DNA of 64,000 bases from Ruminiclostridium sp. (GCA_017942025.1 JAGAVH010000016.1:62001-126000), one strand, 5' to 3'. Positions 25,820-34,995 are shown, numbered from the stretch's first letter. Notes: generated by a model from the sequence alone, not told the origin. Made by a program: numbers and translations.

Positions 25820-27013
25820 TTATTCATATATAAGACTTATCTTTTGTTTTTTACCTATATTGCGATCAACAGTATATGTTACACGTAATCTTATACCTTC
25901 CTCCTCTACAATAGTTTCGGATACAGCTGATACAACTGTGCAATCCTGAAGAAAATTATCTTCAAAGCCGGATTTTTCCTTCTGCAATTGTTTTATGACA
26001 TCCTCCTGTCTGTAAACAACCTGCTCTTTTTCGTATGTTGTGTATATTCCTTTTTTGTACCTCAAAGGTGTATTTATTCCTAAAACTTTTATAAAACCGT
26101 ACTCCTCTCTGTACGAAATATCATCTTCATCAGAAATCTCAGGATTTCTTAAAGGTGATTTAAAGGAAAAATCTCCGAACATAAGATAATACGAATACTT
26201 TTCTTCGGCAAGAGGCTTTCTTTTTTCCTGTTTAAAAGGAAGGTAAAATTCTTCTGTTTGCTGACAACGCGCTAAAAGCTCACCTTCTGCGTGTATATGT
26301 ATAACTCCATCATTGCTGTTATCGACTGTACCGCTTATAAGTAGTTGACCTTTTCGAATCCCATCACCTGTGTTTACTTGCAATACGCCCCTTTTTACTG
26401 TTGCAGAAATCAATTGTCCATCATAATCCGATACGATATTGCAAGGAATTTCTGCAGGTATCTCCTCTGTTTTAACGGGTTCTTTTTCTTTTACTTTTAT
26501 GTAAATTCTGCTACCTTCTCGTTCTACGCTTATCCATGATAAAAGCTTTATATCAGACATTCCTTTGCATTCACAATCGTTTGTGTAAAAATTATGAACA
26601 TAAGCCCCGGGATAAATGCCACATTCGTCTGCGAGACTATAAAGCTGTGCTTTTGACAAATTGTTATTACCACTTACTCTGATATCCCACACAAATTGTG
26701 ATAGTATCAATATAACAGCAATGCAACACATGGGTCCTACTACAAGTCCCCATCTCCTTCTGTATGAATATAGCCTGAAGTATAATCCATATTTTTCTGA
26801 TATTCTTATTCTTATTCCATTTTTTACAGCTGTTCTGGCGATATATGTGTAATCCGATGCTTTTACAACTGCTGACAACTCGTTATCCTTTTCGCTTATT
26901 TCGTAAAGCTGAATATCATTTTGGATAAGAACAGAAAGAAATTTTTCCTGATATCCTCCTATCGCCCTGAATCTTATATGTGCCGGACCATAGCTAGTGA
27001 ATTTCTTTTTCAT
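25820..27013 (-). CDS. yqfD: Sporulation protein YqfD
   Basis: 397 residues. One membrane helix at ~90-110 follows a ~90-residue N-terminal domain (GGYQEKFLSVLIQNDIQLYEI). The extracytoplasmic part carries the conserved pattern VSGNNNLSKAQLYSLADECGIYPGA and the later LGINTPL. It is a sigma-E-controlled protein of the mother cell in Bacillus, needed for efficient sporulation. It overlaps yqfC by four bases. Confidence 0.92.
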   Translation of the reverse strand: MKKKFTSYGPAHIRFRAIGGYQEKFLSVLIQNDIQLYEISEKDNELSAVVKASDYTYIARTAVKNGIRIRISEKYGLYFRLYSYRRRWGLVVGPMCCIAVILILSQFVWDIRVSGNNNLSKAQLYSLADECGIYPGAYVHNFYTNDCECKGMSDIKLLSWISVEREGSRIYIKVKEKEPVKTEEIPAEIPCNIVSDYDGQLISATVKRGVLQVNTGDGIRKGQLLISGTVDNSNDGVIHIHAEGELLARCQQTEEFYLPFKQEKRKPLAEEKYSYYLMFGDFSFKSPLRNPEISDEDDISYREEYGFIKVLGINTPLRYKKGIYTTYEKEQVVYRQEDVIKQLQKEKSGFEDNFLQDCTVVSAVSETIVEEEGIRLRVTYTVDRNIGKKQKISLIYE

Positions 27014-27291
27014 ACATTCTCCTCCGCCGTATCTTCCTCAAACTGAATACTATATATCTTTCCGTAAATCTTTACATTTCTATATCCGTAGTTTTTCATA
27101 GAAAGATTAAATCCTATTATCTTTACTATTGATTTTGCAAGCTGTAATATTATAAGTTCATTTTCAAACTTAATTATGCTATGACAATATTCTACATCTA
27201 CATAACTATTATCACTTATGTAGATGAATGAATGTTGTCGTGTTGTATTTTTTAATTTTTCGAATTTTTTAGCCAGTTTGTTTACATTCAT
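27010..27291 (-). CDS. yqfC: Sporulation protein YqfC
   Basis: 93 residues. The YabP/YqfC family core is visible as ISDNSYVDVEYCHSIIKFENELIILQ followed by SIVKIIGFNLSMKNYGYRNVKIYGKI. It heads the yqfC-yqfD pair and is divergent from ylbJ. A sigma-E-like promoter lies just upstream. Confidence 0.9.
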   Translation of the reverse strand: MNVNKLAKKFEKLKNTTRQHSFIYISDNSYVDVEYCHSIIKFENELIILQLAKSIVKIIGFNLSMKNYGYRNVKIYGKIYSIQFEEDTAEENV

Positions 27292-27316
27292 TTTTTCATC
27301 AACTCCTTAATATAAA

Positions 27317-27344
27317 TTTATATGCAGATAATTATAAAAAATGA
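27317..27344 (-). promoter_or_regulatory. Sigma-E-like promoter of yqfC
   Basis: On the minus strand TCATTTT (27344-27338), 13 bases, CATATAAA (27324-27317). This is close to the SigE consensus (KMATATT, 13-15 bases, CATAYAMT) and agrees with the known SigE control of yqfCD in Bacillus. Confidence 0.45.
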
Positions 27345-27368
27345 TGCCTTGACCACAAAGGAGCAGAT

Positions 27369-28424
27369 ATGATAAAAAGAATACAGAATATTATTATTTC
27401 GCTTTTGATGATAGCTCTACTGACTATACTTATAGTTTATAGCAAGGATACCGCAGAAACGATAAAGCATTGCATCGGTATATGTGCCGATACCCTTATC
27501 CCATCAATCTTTGCATATATGATATTATGCACCTTCCTTATAAATAGCGGACTTTCTGATATTATAACATCCCCGTTATGGCATATATCGAAACATTTTA
27601 TTAAAATTGACAGAAAGCTTTTTTCCGCCTTTATACTAAGTCTTATCGCGGGATATCCCGTAGGTATCAAAATGTTAAAAGATATTATTTCGCAAAACAA
27701 AAATTATTCCGAAACTGCATATAAAATAGCACCCTTTTGTTTTGCCAGCGGTCCGGCATTCATTATAGGAATCGCAGGTAATGTAATATATAACAGCAGC
27801 ATAGCAGGACTAATTATTTTTATCTCCTGTACCATTGGTAACATAATAGGTATAGTCATATTTGCTCCAAAAAAGAAAAATTGTATTCTACATCATTCAG
27901 AATCACCCGACATAAGCGGGAAAACCGTTTCCTATGCCTTTATGTCATCAATCAAAGCGATTCTGATGGTGTGCATGTCTATGATAGTTTTCAATATCGT
28001 AATTATGCTTATAAGCTGTGTTTGTGACAAAGCCCTGATAAACAGCAATATATTTTCCTATATAAAATCTCTCATAGAAGTAACAAACATCTGCACACTT
28101 GATATATCAACCCCCTTATGGCTTGTAGCCTTTTTTATTTCCTTTGGCGGCCTGTGCGTTATTTTTCAGATTTTCCTTATAAGTGACGGCGGATTAAAAA
28201 TAATAAGATTTACTATTTCAAGATTTTTTGTTTCTGTAGCCAGTTCTGTAATTTGCTTTATAATTACAGAATTATCAGGATTCGAACCAACACTACCCGT
28301 TTTTTACAGTAAATCGCCTGATATAATGCTGAATAATCCTGTTGTTATGCTTTGTGTAGGCGTTATGACGCTTATTTTAATGACTTTTTTGTATAATCAG
28401 ATGAAATATTTAAAAAAATTTTAA
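27369..28424 (+). CDS. ylbJ: Sporulation integral membrane protein YlbJ
   Basis: 351 residues with eight or more membrane helices. The conserved motifs GICADTLIPSIFAYMIL, LIAGYPVGIKML and CFASGPAFIIG belong to the nucleoside-recognition/gate domain seen in YlbJ and SpoVAE-like transport proteins. In Bacillus, ylbJ is needed for spore cortex and resistance. AAAGGAG lies seven bases before ATG. It is divergent from yqfC. Confidence 0.88.
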   Translation: MIKRIQNIIISLLMIALLTILIVYSKDTAETIKHCIGICADTLIPSIFAYMILCTFLINSGLSDIITSPLWHISKHFIKIDRKLFSAFILSLIAGYPVGIKMLKDIISQNKNYSETAYKIAPFCFASGPAFIIGIAGNVIYNSSIAGLIIFISCTIGNIIGIVIFAPKKKNCILHHSESPDISGKTVSYAFMSSIKAILMVCMSMIVFNIVIMLISCVCDKALINSNIFSYIKSLIEVTNICTLDISTPLWLVAFFISFGGLCVIFQIFLISDGGLKIIRFTISRFFVSVASSVICFIITELSGFEPTLPVFYSKSPDIMLNNPVVMLCVGVMTLILMTFLYNQMKYLKKF

Positions 28425-28442
28425 AATATTTTCAAAAAAGAC

Positions 28443-28471
28443 TGGATTTATTTTAAAAAGTATGATATAAT
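28443..28471 (+). promoter_or_regulatory. Sigma-A promoter of the small Cys protein
   Basis: Extended -10 TGATATAAT (TATAAT 28466-28471) with a weak -35 TGGATT (28443-28448) at 17-base spacing. Confidence 0.55.
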
Positions 28472-28524
28472 ACACTAAAGATATATAATGAACTCATAAT
28501 ATATAGAATGGTGGTGTACATAAT

Positions 28525-28740
28525 ATGGCAAAGAAAAAATTATTCGGAAACAACATCAAGCCTTCATGCAAATATTGTCAGTTAGGTTCAGCTCTTGGAG
28601 ATGACAAGATTCAGTGCGAGAAATTCGGCGTTGTAAAAACTTACGACTCTTGCAAAAAATTTGTGTACTCTCCTCTTAAGCGCATTCCCAAGAAAGAAAT
28701 TCAGCTGGCAAACTCAGATGTAAACAACATAGATTTCTGA
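28525..28740 (+). CDS. Small conserved Cys protein, unknown function
   Basis: 71 residues, basic. CKYC (residues ~15-18), CEKFG (~31) and SCKKF (~43) give four Cys that could bind one zinc or iron-sulfur centre. It has its own promoter and terminator, so it is a single-gene unit. GGTGG precedes the ATG. I recall similar short proteins in Ruminococcaceae but no function. Confidence 0.7.
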   Translation: MAKKKLFGNNIKPSCKYCQLGSALGDDKIQCEKFGVVKTYDSCKKFVYSPLKRIPKKEIQLANSDVNNIDF

Positions 28741-28750
28741 TAAATATCAT

Positions 28751-28787
28751 ATCCGGTTAATACGATGGTATTGACCGGATTTTTTTG
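28751..28787 (+). terminator. Terminator after small Cys protein
   Basis: ATCCGGTTAATAC pairs with GTATTGACCGGAT, followed by seven or more T. Confidence 0.85.
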
Positions 28788-28833
28788 TGTATTTTACATA
28801 AAAAGCAAATGATAAATTTGACTATAATGCTAC

Positions 28834-28862
28834 TTGAAGAATACGCAGATATATGATAAAAT
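28834..28862 (+). promoter_or_regulatory. Sigma-A promoter of the sugar-binding lipoprotein
   Basis: TTGAAG (28834-28839), 17 bases, TAAAAT (28857-28862), with TG one base upstream of the -10. Confidence 0.7.
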
Positions 28863-28867
28863 AGTGT

Positions 28868-28881
28868 TGTAAACGATTGCA
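28868..28881 (+). promoter_or_regulatory. cre/LacI-type operator overlapping the start point
   Basis: TGTAAACGATTGCA matches the catabolite-responsive consensus TGWNANCGNTNWCA at all but one position and has the central CG of LacI-family operators. It starts six bases after the -10, where a bound repressor would block transcription. Confidence 0.55.
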
Positions 28882-28912
28882 TAACAATGCAATTAAAAAA
28901 ATGGAGGTAATT

Positions 28913-30361
28913 ATGTTAAAACTCAAAAGAATTTTAGCGGGTGTTTTAGCTGTTTCAACTGTATTTACAGCGACTGCCTGCAACAGTAATAGTGACAGTG
29001 GCACAACAAGCTCTGCGCCTGAAACTACTACAGAAACAACAATCGATGATGAAATCGAAAACCCCGTAGATGTCAGCAACATAAGCATCGACGCAGGCGA
29101 AAAGGTTGAACCTGCTACACTTATGTATATGGGTAACTATGATATCAGAACTGCCGGTGACGTAAAGCCTGCATACAAGTATTTCCAGGAAAACTATGAT
29201 TGCGATATTGAATTCACTAACGTAAACTTCCTTCAGATACTTGAAAAGCTTACAGCGGCAATTTCCAGCGGCGAATCCCCTGACCTTGTTGACTATCAGG
29301 ATAATACATTCCCTCTTATGATGTCAAAGAACATCTATACTCCCTTAGAAGATTATATGGACCTTTCTGCTCCTCAGTGGTCAGGTCTTGAGGATTATAT
29401 CAATAAGTTTAAGTGGAATGGTCACAATTACTACTATCCCTGGAGCTATGATATCTCTCCTTATTTCCTTATTTACAACAGAGGTCTTTTCGAAGAATTA
29501 GGCATTGATGATCCTAAAGAACTTTACGAAAGCGGCGACTGGACATGGAGTACATTCAAAGAATGTTGCCAGAAGTTCGTAGATAGCCAGGACGGCAGAC
29601 TTGGTCTTTACGGTGCAGGTCAGTATTCAGCTACATCCTTTATTGATTCAACAGGTACTCCTCTTCTCACTATTCAGGATGATGGCACTCTTGTATGCAA
29701 TTTAGTAAATGCTGATGTAGAAAGAGCTACCAACTTTATGCAGGATCTCTATAAAGAAGGTCTCGCAGGCTTTGCAGAAGGTTATATGGATGTATCTGAA
29801 GATCCTATCACTGAAGGTATGAACGCATTCCAGGGTATGGGTGGATGGATTATCACAAACTATGCTAAGAAAATGGTATTAGCAGAAAAGAAGGGTGGAG
29901 AAATGGATATCTTCTTTGTTCCCTTCCCCAGAGATCCTAACGCTGATGATTACTACTACTCTATGAGCACATTCGGTTATCTTATTCCAGCTGGTTCAAA
30001 GCATGTTGAACAGGCTTCTGTATTCATCAACTGCTGCCGACTCAGCGTAACAGATGAAGCACTTGCAGAAACAACCAAGGAAAGCATTATGAAGAACAAG
30101 AAGTACACAGATGAGATGTACGAATTCATGCAGCAGTTCAAAGATGTTGAAAAGTTCAATGGTATTGTTGACCAGCCTTACGGTCTTGATGAGAATACAG
30201 CTACTATCCTTAAGGGTATGCTCGGAACAGTTCTCTTCAACAACTATGAAGATTTTGTAGGTATGTCATGGACACAGCTAAGAGAAGCTAACAGCGGCGC
30301 TATTTTAGAGCAGGTAAATTACTACAACGGTCTTATCAAAAACGGCAATGCCGCTTCTTAA
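28913..30361 (+). CDS. Extracellular sugar-binding lipoprotein (ABC importer), orphan
   Basis: 482 residues from ATG 28913 (GGAGGT five bases upstream). A lipoprotein signal peptide ends at TATAC (Cys ~22), then an acidic Thr/Glu linker and a family-1-type solute-binding domain (GESPDLVDYQ, WTWSTFKECCQKF, GMGGWIITNY). It should capture an oligosaccharide for an ABC importer. No permease genes are adjacent, so its partners are elsewhere. The cre-like site suggests carbon-source control. Confidence 0.9.
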   Translation: MLKLKRILAGVLAVSTVFTATACNSNSDSGTTSSAPETTTETTIDDEIENPVDVSNISIDAGEKVEPATLMYMGNYDIRTAGDVKPAYKYFQENYDCDIEFTNVNFLQILEKLTAAISSGESPDLVDYQDNTFPLMMSKNIYTPLEDYMDLSAPQWSGLEDYINKFKWNGHNYYYPWSYDISPYFLIYNRGLFEELGIDDPKELYESGDWTWSTFKECCQKFVDSQDGRLGLYGAGQYSATSFIDSTGTPLLTIQDDGTLVCNLVNADVERATNFMQDLYKEGLAGFAEGYMDVSEDPITEGMNAFQGMGGWIITNYAKKMVLAEKKGGEMDIFFVPFPRDPNADDYYYSMSTFGYLIPAGSKHVEQASVFINCCRLSVTDEALAETTKESIMKNKKYTDEMYEFMQQFKDVEKFNGIVDQPYGLDENTATILKGMLGTVLFNNYEDFVGMSWTQLREANSGAILEQVNYYNGLIKNGNAAS

Positions 30362-30372
30362 ACAATAAATTC

Positions 30373-30404
30373 AACGAGGATGCGAAAGCATCCTCGTTTT
30401 TTTT
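30373..30404 (+). terminator. Terminator after the sugar-binding gene
   Basis: AACGAGGATGC-GAAA-GCATCCTCGTT with a GNRA loop and a run of eight T. It also lies just past the spoIIIAH stop on the minus strand. Confidence 0.92.
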
Positions 30405-30978
30405 AATTTACTTCAACTATTGTAATATTATCGCTTGTCAACTCAACCTCGGATAATAAAGCATCTTTAATTTTAGCAGCTCCTGCTGTATCAAGGCCTT
30501 CGGTCTTTACAATTATATTGGCAGATGATCCGCTCAGATAACAAAGAACATCTTCAAACCCCTGAGCTTTAAGTACAGTTTCTATTTTGGTTTCTGCTTC
30601 CATAAGTTCTGTCATCTTCATAGTATCCTGAGCTACAACCTGCATCTCATCTTTAGTGATATCACCACCGTTATAAACAGACTTTAAAACCTCTGCAGCT
30701 TCTGCTCTGCTATTTTTCTTATCAATTCTTGCCTTTGCAAAATATTCATCAGTTGCAGTCTGCTTGATATCTTCTTCGATATCATTCTTTTGTTCATTGT
30801 TTCCCTGCTGAGATGACACAAAAGTCGCATCCCCATAGTTTTCTGTTTTCTTATCAACCGTCTGAACATTATCAGCAAGAGCAAAATTTGCATAAAGTCC
30901 CACCGAAAGAACAAGTGCAAGGCCTGCTATGATAAGATGTTTTTTTCCGATAATAAGGTTTATCCTTGGTCTCTTCAT
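30403..30978 (-). CDS. spoIIIAH: Stage III sporulation protein AH
   Basis: 191 residues. One membrane helix near 13-33, a charged linker, then the ring-forming YscJ/FliF-like domain at the C-terminus (EVLKSVYNGGDITKDEMQVVAQDTMKMTELM...VKTEGLDTAGAAKIKDALLSEV). SpoIIIAH in the mother-cell membrane binds SpoIIQ from the forespore and forms part of the feeding-tube channel. It is last of the spoIIIA operon. Confidence 0.92.
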   Translation of the reverse strand: MKRPRINLIIGKKHLIIAGLALVLSVGLYANFALADNVQTVDKKTENYGDATFVSSQQGNNEQKNDIEEDIKQTATDEYFAKARIDKKNSRAEAAEVLKSVYNGGDITKDEMQVVAQDTMKMTELMEAETKIETVLKAQGFEDVLCYLSGSSANIIVKTEGLDTAGAAKIKDALLSEVELTSDNITIVEVN

Positions 30979-30994
30979 TGTAATACCTCTCTTT

Positions 30995-31330
30995 TTATAT
31001 TGTTATACATATTCTGGCAGATGACACATCAAGTATTTTTGATGTCAGCTCCAGAATTTTTTCTTTTATAACAGGATTGTTTGCAGATTCAGTAACTATG
31101 CCTACCCCAATAACTGTAACTCCATCCTTATCCGTTTTAATCATAACCTTTGGACTATCATCTTTACATAATAAAGATATCATTGAAATAAGCTTTGTTT
31201 CTGTTTGTGTGTAAGTGTCGATAGGCGAATCCTTTTCTTCAATGGACGTGAAAAGGATTATAAACAACACTGCTAATCCGGTTATAACGGCAATTTTAAG
31301 AAATATGTCCGTTTTCAAAAAGTCTTTCAT
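30995..31330 (-). CDS. spoIIIAG: Stage III sporulation protein AG, compact form
   Basis: 111 residues against ~200-230 in Bacillus. One membrane helix (~11-28), then directly the core of the ring-building domain: KVMIKTDKDGVTVIGVGIV and NPVIKEKILELTSKILDVSSARICI. The region between helix and core, which in Bacillus holds a large inserted beta structure, is mostly missing. Position between AF and AH fixes the identity. No frameshift is seen, so it is a natural short form. Confidence 0.88.
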   Translation of the reverse strand: MKDFLKTDIFLKIAVITGLAVLFIILFTSIEEKDSPIDTYTQTETKLISMISLLCKDDSPKVMIKTDKDGVTVIGVGIVTESANNPVIKEKILELTSKILDVSSARICITI

Positions 31331-31348
31331 ATGTGACGTCCTCTTACA

Positions 31349-31837
31349 TTAACCCTCTTTCTTTATAAAGCTATACCTGACAGTTATATCGCTACCTACC
31401 TCCCTGCTTACAAGTTCGGCTGCCTTCTGCGCTCTCTCTTTTGATTCTGCTATACTGAAAGCTATTTCTATTTCACTAATAGATATGCTGAAGGCACCGT
31501 TAATATGAGCAATAACATAGATTTTTTCATAAGCATAACCATTATCCGAAAGTAGCTTTTCAGTTCTGAGTCTTACTGCCTTTGCCGCCTCTTTTTTTGC
31601 CTCTTCAGACAATCTGTCGCTGAAATCAACGACTTCGACCACTTCTAAATTATCAAAACTGAAATCAGAAAGAATTGATATATCGTCAATGCCACATAAA
31701 AAATTTATAGCAAATATACAAGAAATCAAAAATGATATCTGTGATTTAAACTTATTGTCAGGAACCAACATTTTAATTATTCCTGTAGTAACTGCAAGCA
31801 GGCATATGTTAAATAAAACGGATTTTATGCTATCCAT
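31349..31837 (-). CDS. spoIIIAF: Stage III sporulation protein AF
   Basis: 162 residues from ATG 31837 (MDSIKSVLF), which shares one base with the spoIIIAE stop (TAATG) and has GGAGGTG upstream. Two N-terminal membrane helices (LFNICLLAVTTGIIKMLVP and ISFLISCIFAINFLCGI) are followed by a soluble domain. AF is an accessory membrane part of the SpoIIIA secretion-like complex. Confidence 0.9.
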   Translation of the reverse strand: MDSIKSVLFNICLLAVTTGIIKMLVPDNKFKSQISFLISCIFAINFLCGIDDISILSDFSFDNLEVVEVVDFSDRLSEEAKKEAAKAVRLRTEKLLSDNGYAYEKIYVIAHINGAFSISISEIEIAFSIAESKERAQKAAELVSREVGSDITVRYSFIKKEG

Positions 31838-32952
31838 TATACACCTCCGAGAGTAAATATCATCAGCGACACACAAATAACCGTCATCAACAGAAAACAA
31901 CAAAGCAAAGCAAGTATAATAGATACAACATTTTCAGCGCCCTTTATCACCCGAGATAACCCATCCGCTCCGAACATCTGCGAAATGCTGTGTGCAAATG
32001 TCAACACTAATTTATAACAGAGTGCGGATAAAATTGACGGAAGCATAATCAGTGCTCCTGAAATCACTCCAAAAACCCCTAAATTGTTTTTTATCATTCC
32101 AACACCGCCAAGCATCACCGAAAGCGCATCTGAAATAGAACCGCCTATAAATGGTACAGCGCTTGATACTGTGAACTTAGTTGCCTTCAGTCCTATGCTA
32201 TCAGCTGATGAAGTTATAAATGTCTGAAGTCCTAACATTGCTACAAAAATTGTCATCATAATGCCAAGAAACCATATTACAATTCTCTTTATTACTTCGC
32301 AAAATCCTGAAAGCTTCAGCTCTTCGTCAACTGAACCCGCCAGAGTAACTCCCATCATACACGTTCCAAGAGGAAGTATAACACCGGTTGCAAGCTGCAT
32401 AAATAGCTGAATGCTTCCCATTATAAAGCTATTTAAAACAGTAGCCGATGTAACCCTTCCACTCATTGAAATAACACCTGCAAAAGCAGGTATAAACGAC
32501 GAAATAAAAACCTTTCCCTGCTCCAGAGTTTTTTCACTATAAGCTATTACATCACTTATATTAACGACAATAACAGCTGTACAAGATAACACACAAATGA
32601 GACTAAAAATTCTTTTTACTGTACTGTCAGATGTTTCAGACACTACACCAAGAAAGGAATAAATCAGAATTACTGTAAAAATTGAAACAAACAGCTTTAT
32701 CGGACTCTTTATATAAATACATAGCTGTGTCCAAAGATAATGCACTATATTTTCTAAATTAAGCTTGTTTACATCTATATTATCAGGTGTTATATCGTTG
32801 TTATATAATTCTTCCGTAATATTTTCAGGGAGAGAAAAATCATAATCAGACAATCCCAGATCCGGCGCCTCTGCTGATGCTGTTATAGTCATAAACGGCA
32901 TAACACACATTACAATTATCAAAAATATGCATTTAAAAATCCTTGTTTTCAT
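31837..32952 (-). CDS. spoIIIAE: Stage III sporulation protein AE
   Basis: 371 residues. A cleavable-looking signal segment (to ~ASAEA at 27) is followed by an extracytoplasmic stretch and about eight membrane helices, with the conserved TKFTVSSAVPFIGGSISDALSVMLGG. AE is the polytopic core of the SpoIIIA channel. It follows AD by two bases. Confidence 0.94.
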   Translation of the reverse strand: MKTRIFKCIFLIIVMCVMPFMTITASAEAPDLGLSDYDFSLPENITEELYNNDITPDNIDVNKLNLENIVHYLWTQLCIYIKSPIKLFVSIFTVILIYSFLGVVSETSDSTVKRIFSLICVLSCTAVIVVNISDVIAYSEKTLEQGKVFISSFIPAFAGVISMSGRVTSATVLNSFIMGSIQLFMQLATGVILPLGTCMMGVTLAGSVDEELKLSGFCEVIKRIVIWFLGIMMTIFVAMLGLQTFITSSADSIGLKATKFTVSSAVPFIGGSISDALSVMLGGVGMIKNNLGVFGVISGALIMLPSILSALCYKLVLTFAHSISQMFGADGLSRVIKGAENVVSIILALLCCFLLMTVICVSLMIFTLGGV

Positions 32953-32954
32953 AG

Positions 32955-33341
32955 TCAGCTCATTAGTCCTTTAACTATATTTACAAGCTCTGTAAATAGC
33001 GGCATAGACAAAATAAGTATAGCGCATTTTCCAGCCAAATCAATCTTTGTTGCGATTGAACTTTCTCCGGCGTCCTTACAACTCTCTGACGCAAGCTGTG
33101 TTATATAACATATTGCAAGACTTTTCAGCAATAATTCGCTGTATTTAAAACCGTTTTCCGTTAACTCACTTAGTTGCAGAGCCGATTCTATCACAGGAGA
33201 GATAACGATAACCAGAGCTCCCAGTACAATCATTCCTGTTACAAGAGATATGTAAATACTGAACTCCGGTCTGTACTGCTTTATTACAACTGATAAAACA
33301 GCACCTATTACCCCGGCACCTATAAACGCTATTACATTCAA
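32955..33341 (-). CDS. spoIIIAD: Stage III sporulation protein AD
   Basis: 128 residues, four membrane helices. The conserved block LLKSLAICYITQLASESCKDAGESSIATKIDLAGK identifies AD, a small export-apparatus-like membrane protein (FliQ/EscT-like in proposals). Confidence 0.94.
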   Translation of the reverse strand: MNVIAFIGAGVIGAVLSVVIKQYRPEFSIYISLVTGMIVLGALVIVISPVIESALQLSELTENGFKYSELLLKSLAICYITQLASESCKDAGESSIATKIDLAGKCAILILSMPLFTELVNIVKGLMS

Positions 33342-33351
33342 ACCAAATCTC

Positions 33352-33546
33352 CTATAAGTTAAATACGTCCTTTATAGTTTCAAAAAGCTTGCTGATTTCG
33401 GTTACTATCATCATCAGCACTACAACAAGTCCGGCTATTGTTGTCATCATCGCCTGCTCTTCTCTGCCTGAGCGTTGCAATAATTGATTCAGAATCGCTA
33501 CTACAATACCAATTGCAGCTATCTTGAAGATTAAATCTACATTCAT
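33352..33546 (-). CDS. spoIIIAC: Stage III sporulation protein AC
   Basis: 64 residues from ATG 33546 (MNVDLIFKIAAIGIVVAIL), the family's usual start; a GTG nine bases further upstream is possible but lacks a spaced ribosome site. Two membrane helices flank QRSGREEQAMM, the conserved turn. It resembles a FliQ-type small subunit. Confidence 0.94.
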   Translation of the reverse strand: MNVDLIFKIAAIGIVVAILNQLLQRSGREEQAMMTTIAGLVVVLMMIVTEISKLFETIKDVFNL

Positions 33547-33561
33547 TTTTATCACATCCCA

Positions 33562-34056
33562 TCAGAGAATAACAATACCTACAGCAGCACCAAGCAAAAT
33601 ACCCAGCGTCCTGTATAATCTGACCTTATTTTTTCTAATTTCATCGGCTTCTTTTATAAGTATATCAAGACTGCATCTTACCGATTCCATAACAGCAAGC
33701 TGACTTTCCGTTTCTGTTGTTCCGAGGTTTTGTCCGAGCATCGAAATAACTCTCACGTCATCTGTTGTAAGATATTTAATTTTCTCTATTTCTTTTTTCC
33801 ATAGCTTGTCTATTTTTTTACCTTCTTCAGATAAACGTACCATTTCATCGGTAATAAACAAAAGCTTTTCACTTTTAGACCTTTTAAGAAGCTCACAAAC
33901 CGTACATCTGTTGTATTTCAAAAGTCCCATCATTCTCAGCACAACGGCATTCAATTCCGTAAGAAGCAAATATCTGTCCCGAAGCTTCAGACTGAAATAT
34001 ATACCAACAAAGGTTCCACATAATGTCGTAAGACAGAAAATAATCATTCTATCCAT
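33562..34056 (-). CDS. spoIIIAB: Stage III sporulation protein AB
   Basis: 164 residues with N- and C-terminal membrane helices enclosing a cytoplasmic helical domain that contains LLKYNRCTVCELL and LGTTETESQ. It has the GspF-like fold proposed for AB. GAGGTATATA precedes ATG. Confidence 0.92.
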   Translation of the reverse strand: MDRMIIFCLTTLCGTFVGIYFSLKLRDRYLLLTELNAVVLRMMGLLKYNRCTVCELLKRSKSEKLLFITDEMVRLSEEGKKIDKLWKKEIEKIKYLTTDDVRVISMLGQNLGTTETESQLAVMESVRCSLDILIKEADEIRKNKVRLYRTLGILLGAAVGIVIL

Positions 34057-34065
34057 TATATACCT

Positions 34066-34947
34066 CTATATACAAATACGGATTATTTTATCAATCAAGC
34101 CATTAGCTTTATCCGAAATCAAAGCAATGTGTGATAAAGCCTCTATTTCTTTTAGCTGTCTTATAGCGTTATTATTCAGCAATTCTTTCTCGGTGTGTGC
34201 ATGTGCTGTCAGAATAACACCTACACCGCAATTCATAAGATTTCTGATAGATTCAACATCTGCCCCAAGCTCATCAAGAACTACATAATCAGGTGACATT
34301 GTCCGTATTGCTCTTTCAATGCCATCCTTTTTGTCAAAACCGGTAAAAACATCTGATAGATTACCTGACGATAGCTGACATATACCATCATAGCAAGCAG
34401 ATATCTCATTTCTTTCGTCTATTATTGAAAGTCTGTATTTTTCACCGATAATTCTGCACAAATCACGGAGTAATGTGGTTTTTCCGGAAAGAGGCTTTCC
34501 TGCTATGAGCAAGCCTTTGACTCTATCTGTTTTAAATAGCTCAGACAGAAATTCAGCACACCCTATATGTTCCCTTGCGATTCTGATATTAACTGAGTTT
34601 ATATTTTTTATATAGCTTATTTTGCTATCAGTATAAACCGCTGTACCGCAAAAGCCAGCTCTGTGACCGCCTTTTAAGGTTATAAATCCATTCGCAATAT
34701 CTTTTTCATAATTGTGCATACTGTAGCGGCAAAAGGCTTCTATACACTCCTTTGCCATCTGCATAGTAAATGTCGTTTGTAATACATAATATGTATCATT
34801 GCACCTTACTCTGATTGCCTGTCCTGTTTTAAGACGTATCTCTGTAGCTTTTTCCTTAATTTCATAAGGGATATTCATCAAAGCCGGTATTATATGAGCG
34901 ATACTTTCACAGGCTGTATCAAATTCGTTCTTTTTGCTCCTTATCAT
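34066..34947 (-). CDS. spoIIIAA: Stage III sporulation protein AA (ATPase)
   Basis: 293 residues from ATG 34947 (MIRSKKNEF), which stands nine bases after AAAGG; two more ATGs lie within the preceding nine bases. Walker A GKPLSGKTTLLRDL, Walker B DYVVLDELG and the AA-specific GGHRAGFCGTA are present. AA is the secretion-type ATPase that powers the mother-cell complex. In Bacillus the operon is sigma-E dependent; here only a poor match (CATAGTAT) is seen upstream. A 12-bp perfect hairpin lies in the leader at 34996-35024. Confidence 0.93.
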   Translation of the reverse strand: MIRSKKNEFDTACESIAHIIPALMNIPYEIKEKATEIRLKTGQAIRVRCNDTYYVLQTTFTMQMAKECIEAFCRYSMHNYEKDIANGFITLKGGHRAGFCGTAVYTDSKISYIKNINSVNIRIAREHIGCAEFLSELFKTDRVKGLLIAGKPLSGKTTLLRDLCRIIGEKYRLSIIDERNEISACYDGICQLSSGNLSDVFTGFDKKDGIERAIRTMSPDYVVLDELGADVESIRNLMNCGVGVILTAHAHTEKELLNNNAIRQLKEIEALSHIALISDKANGLIDKIIRICI

Positions 34948-34995
34948 TTTCATCATCCTTTCTGTTCTATACTATGCGGCTTGTACAGAAAATAG

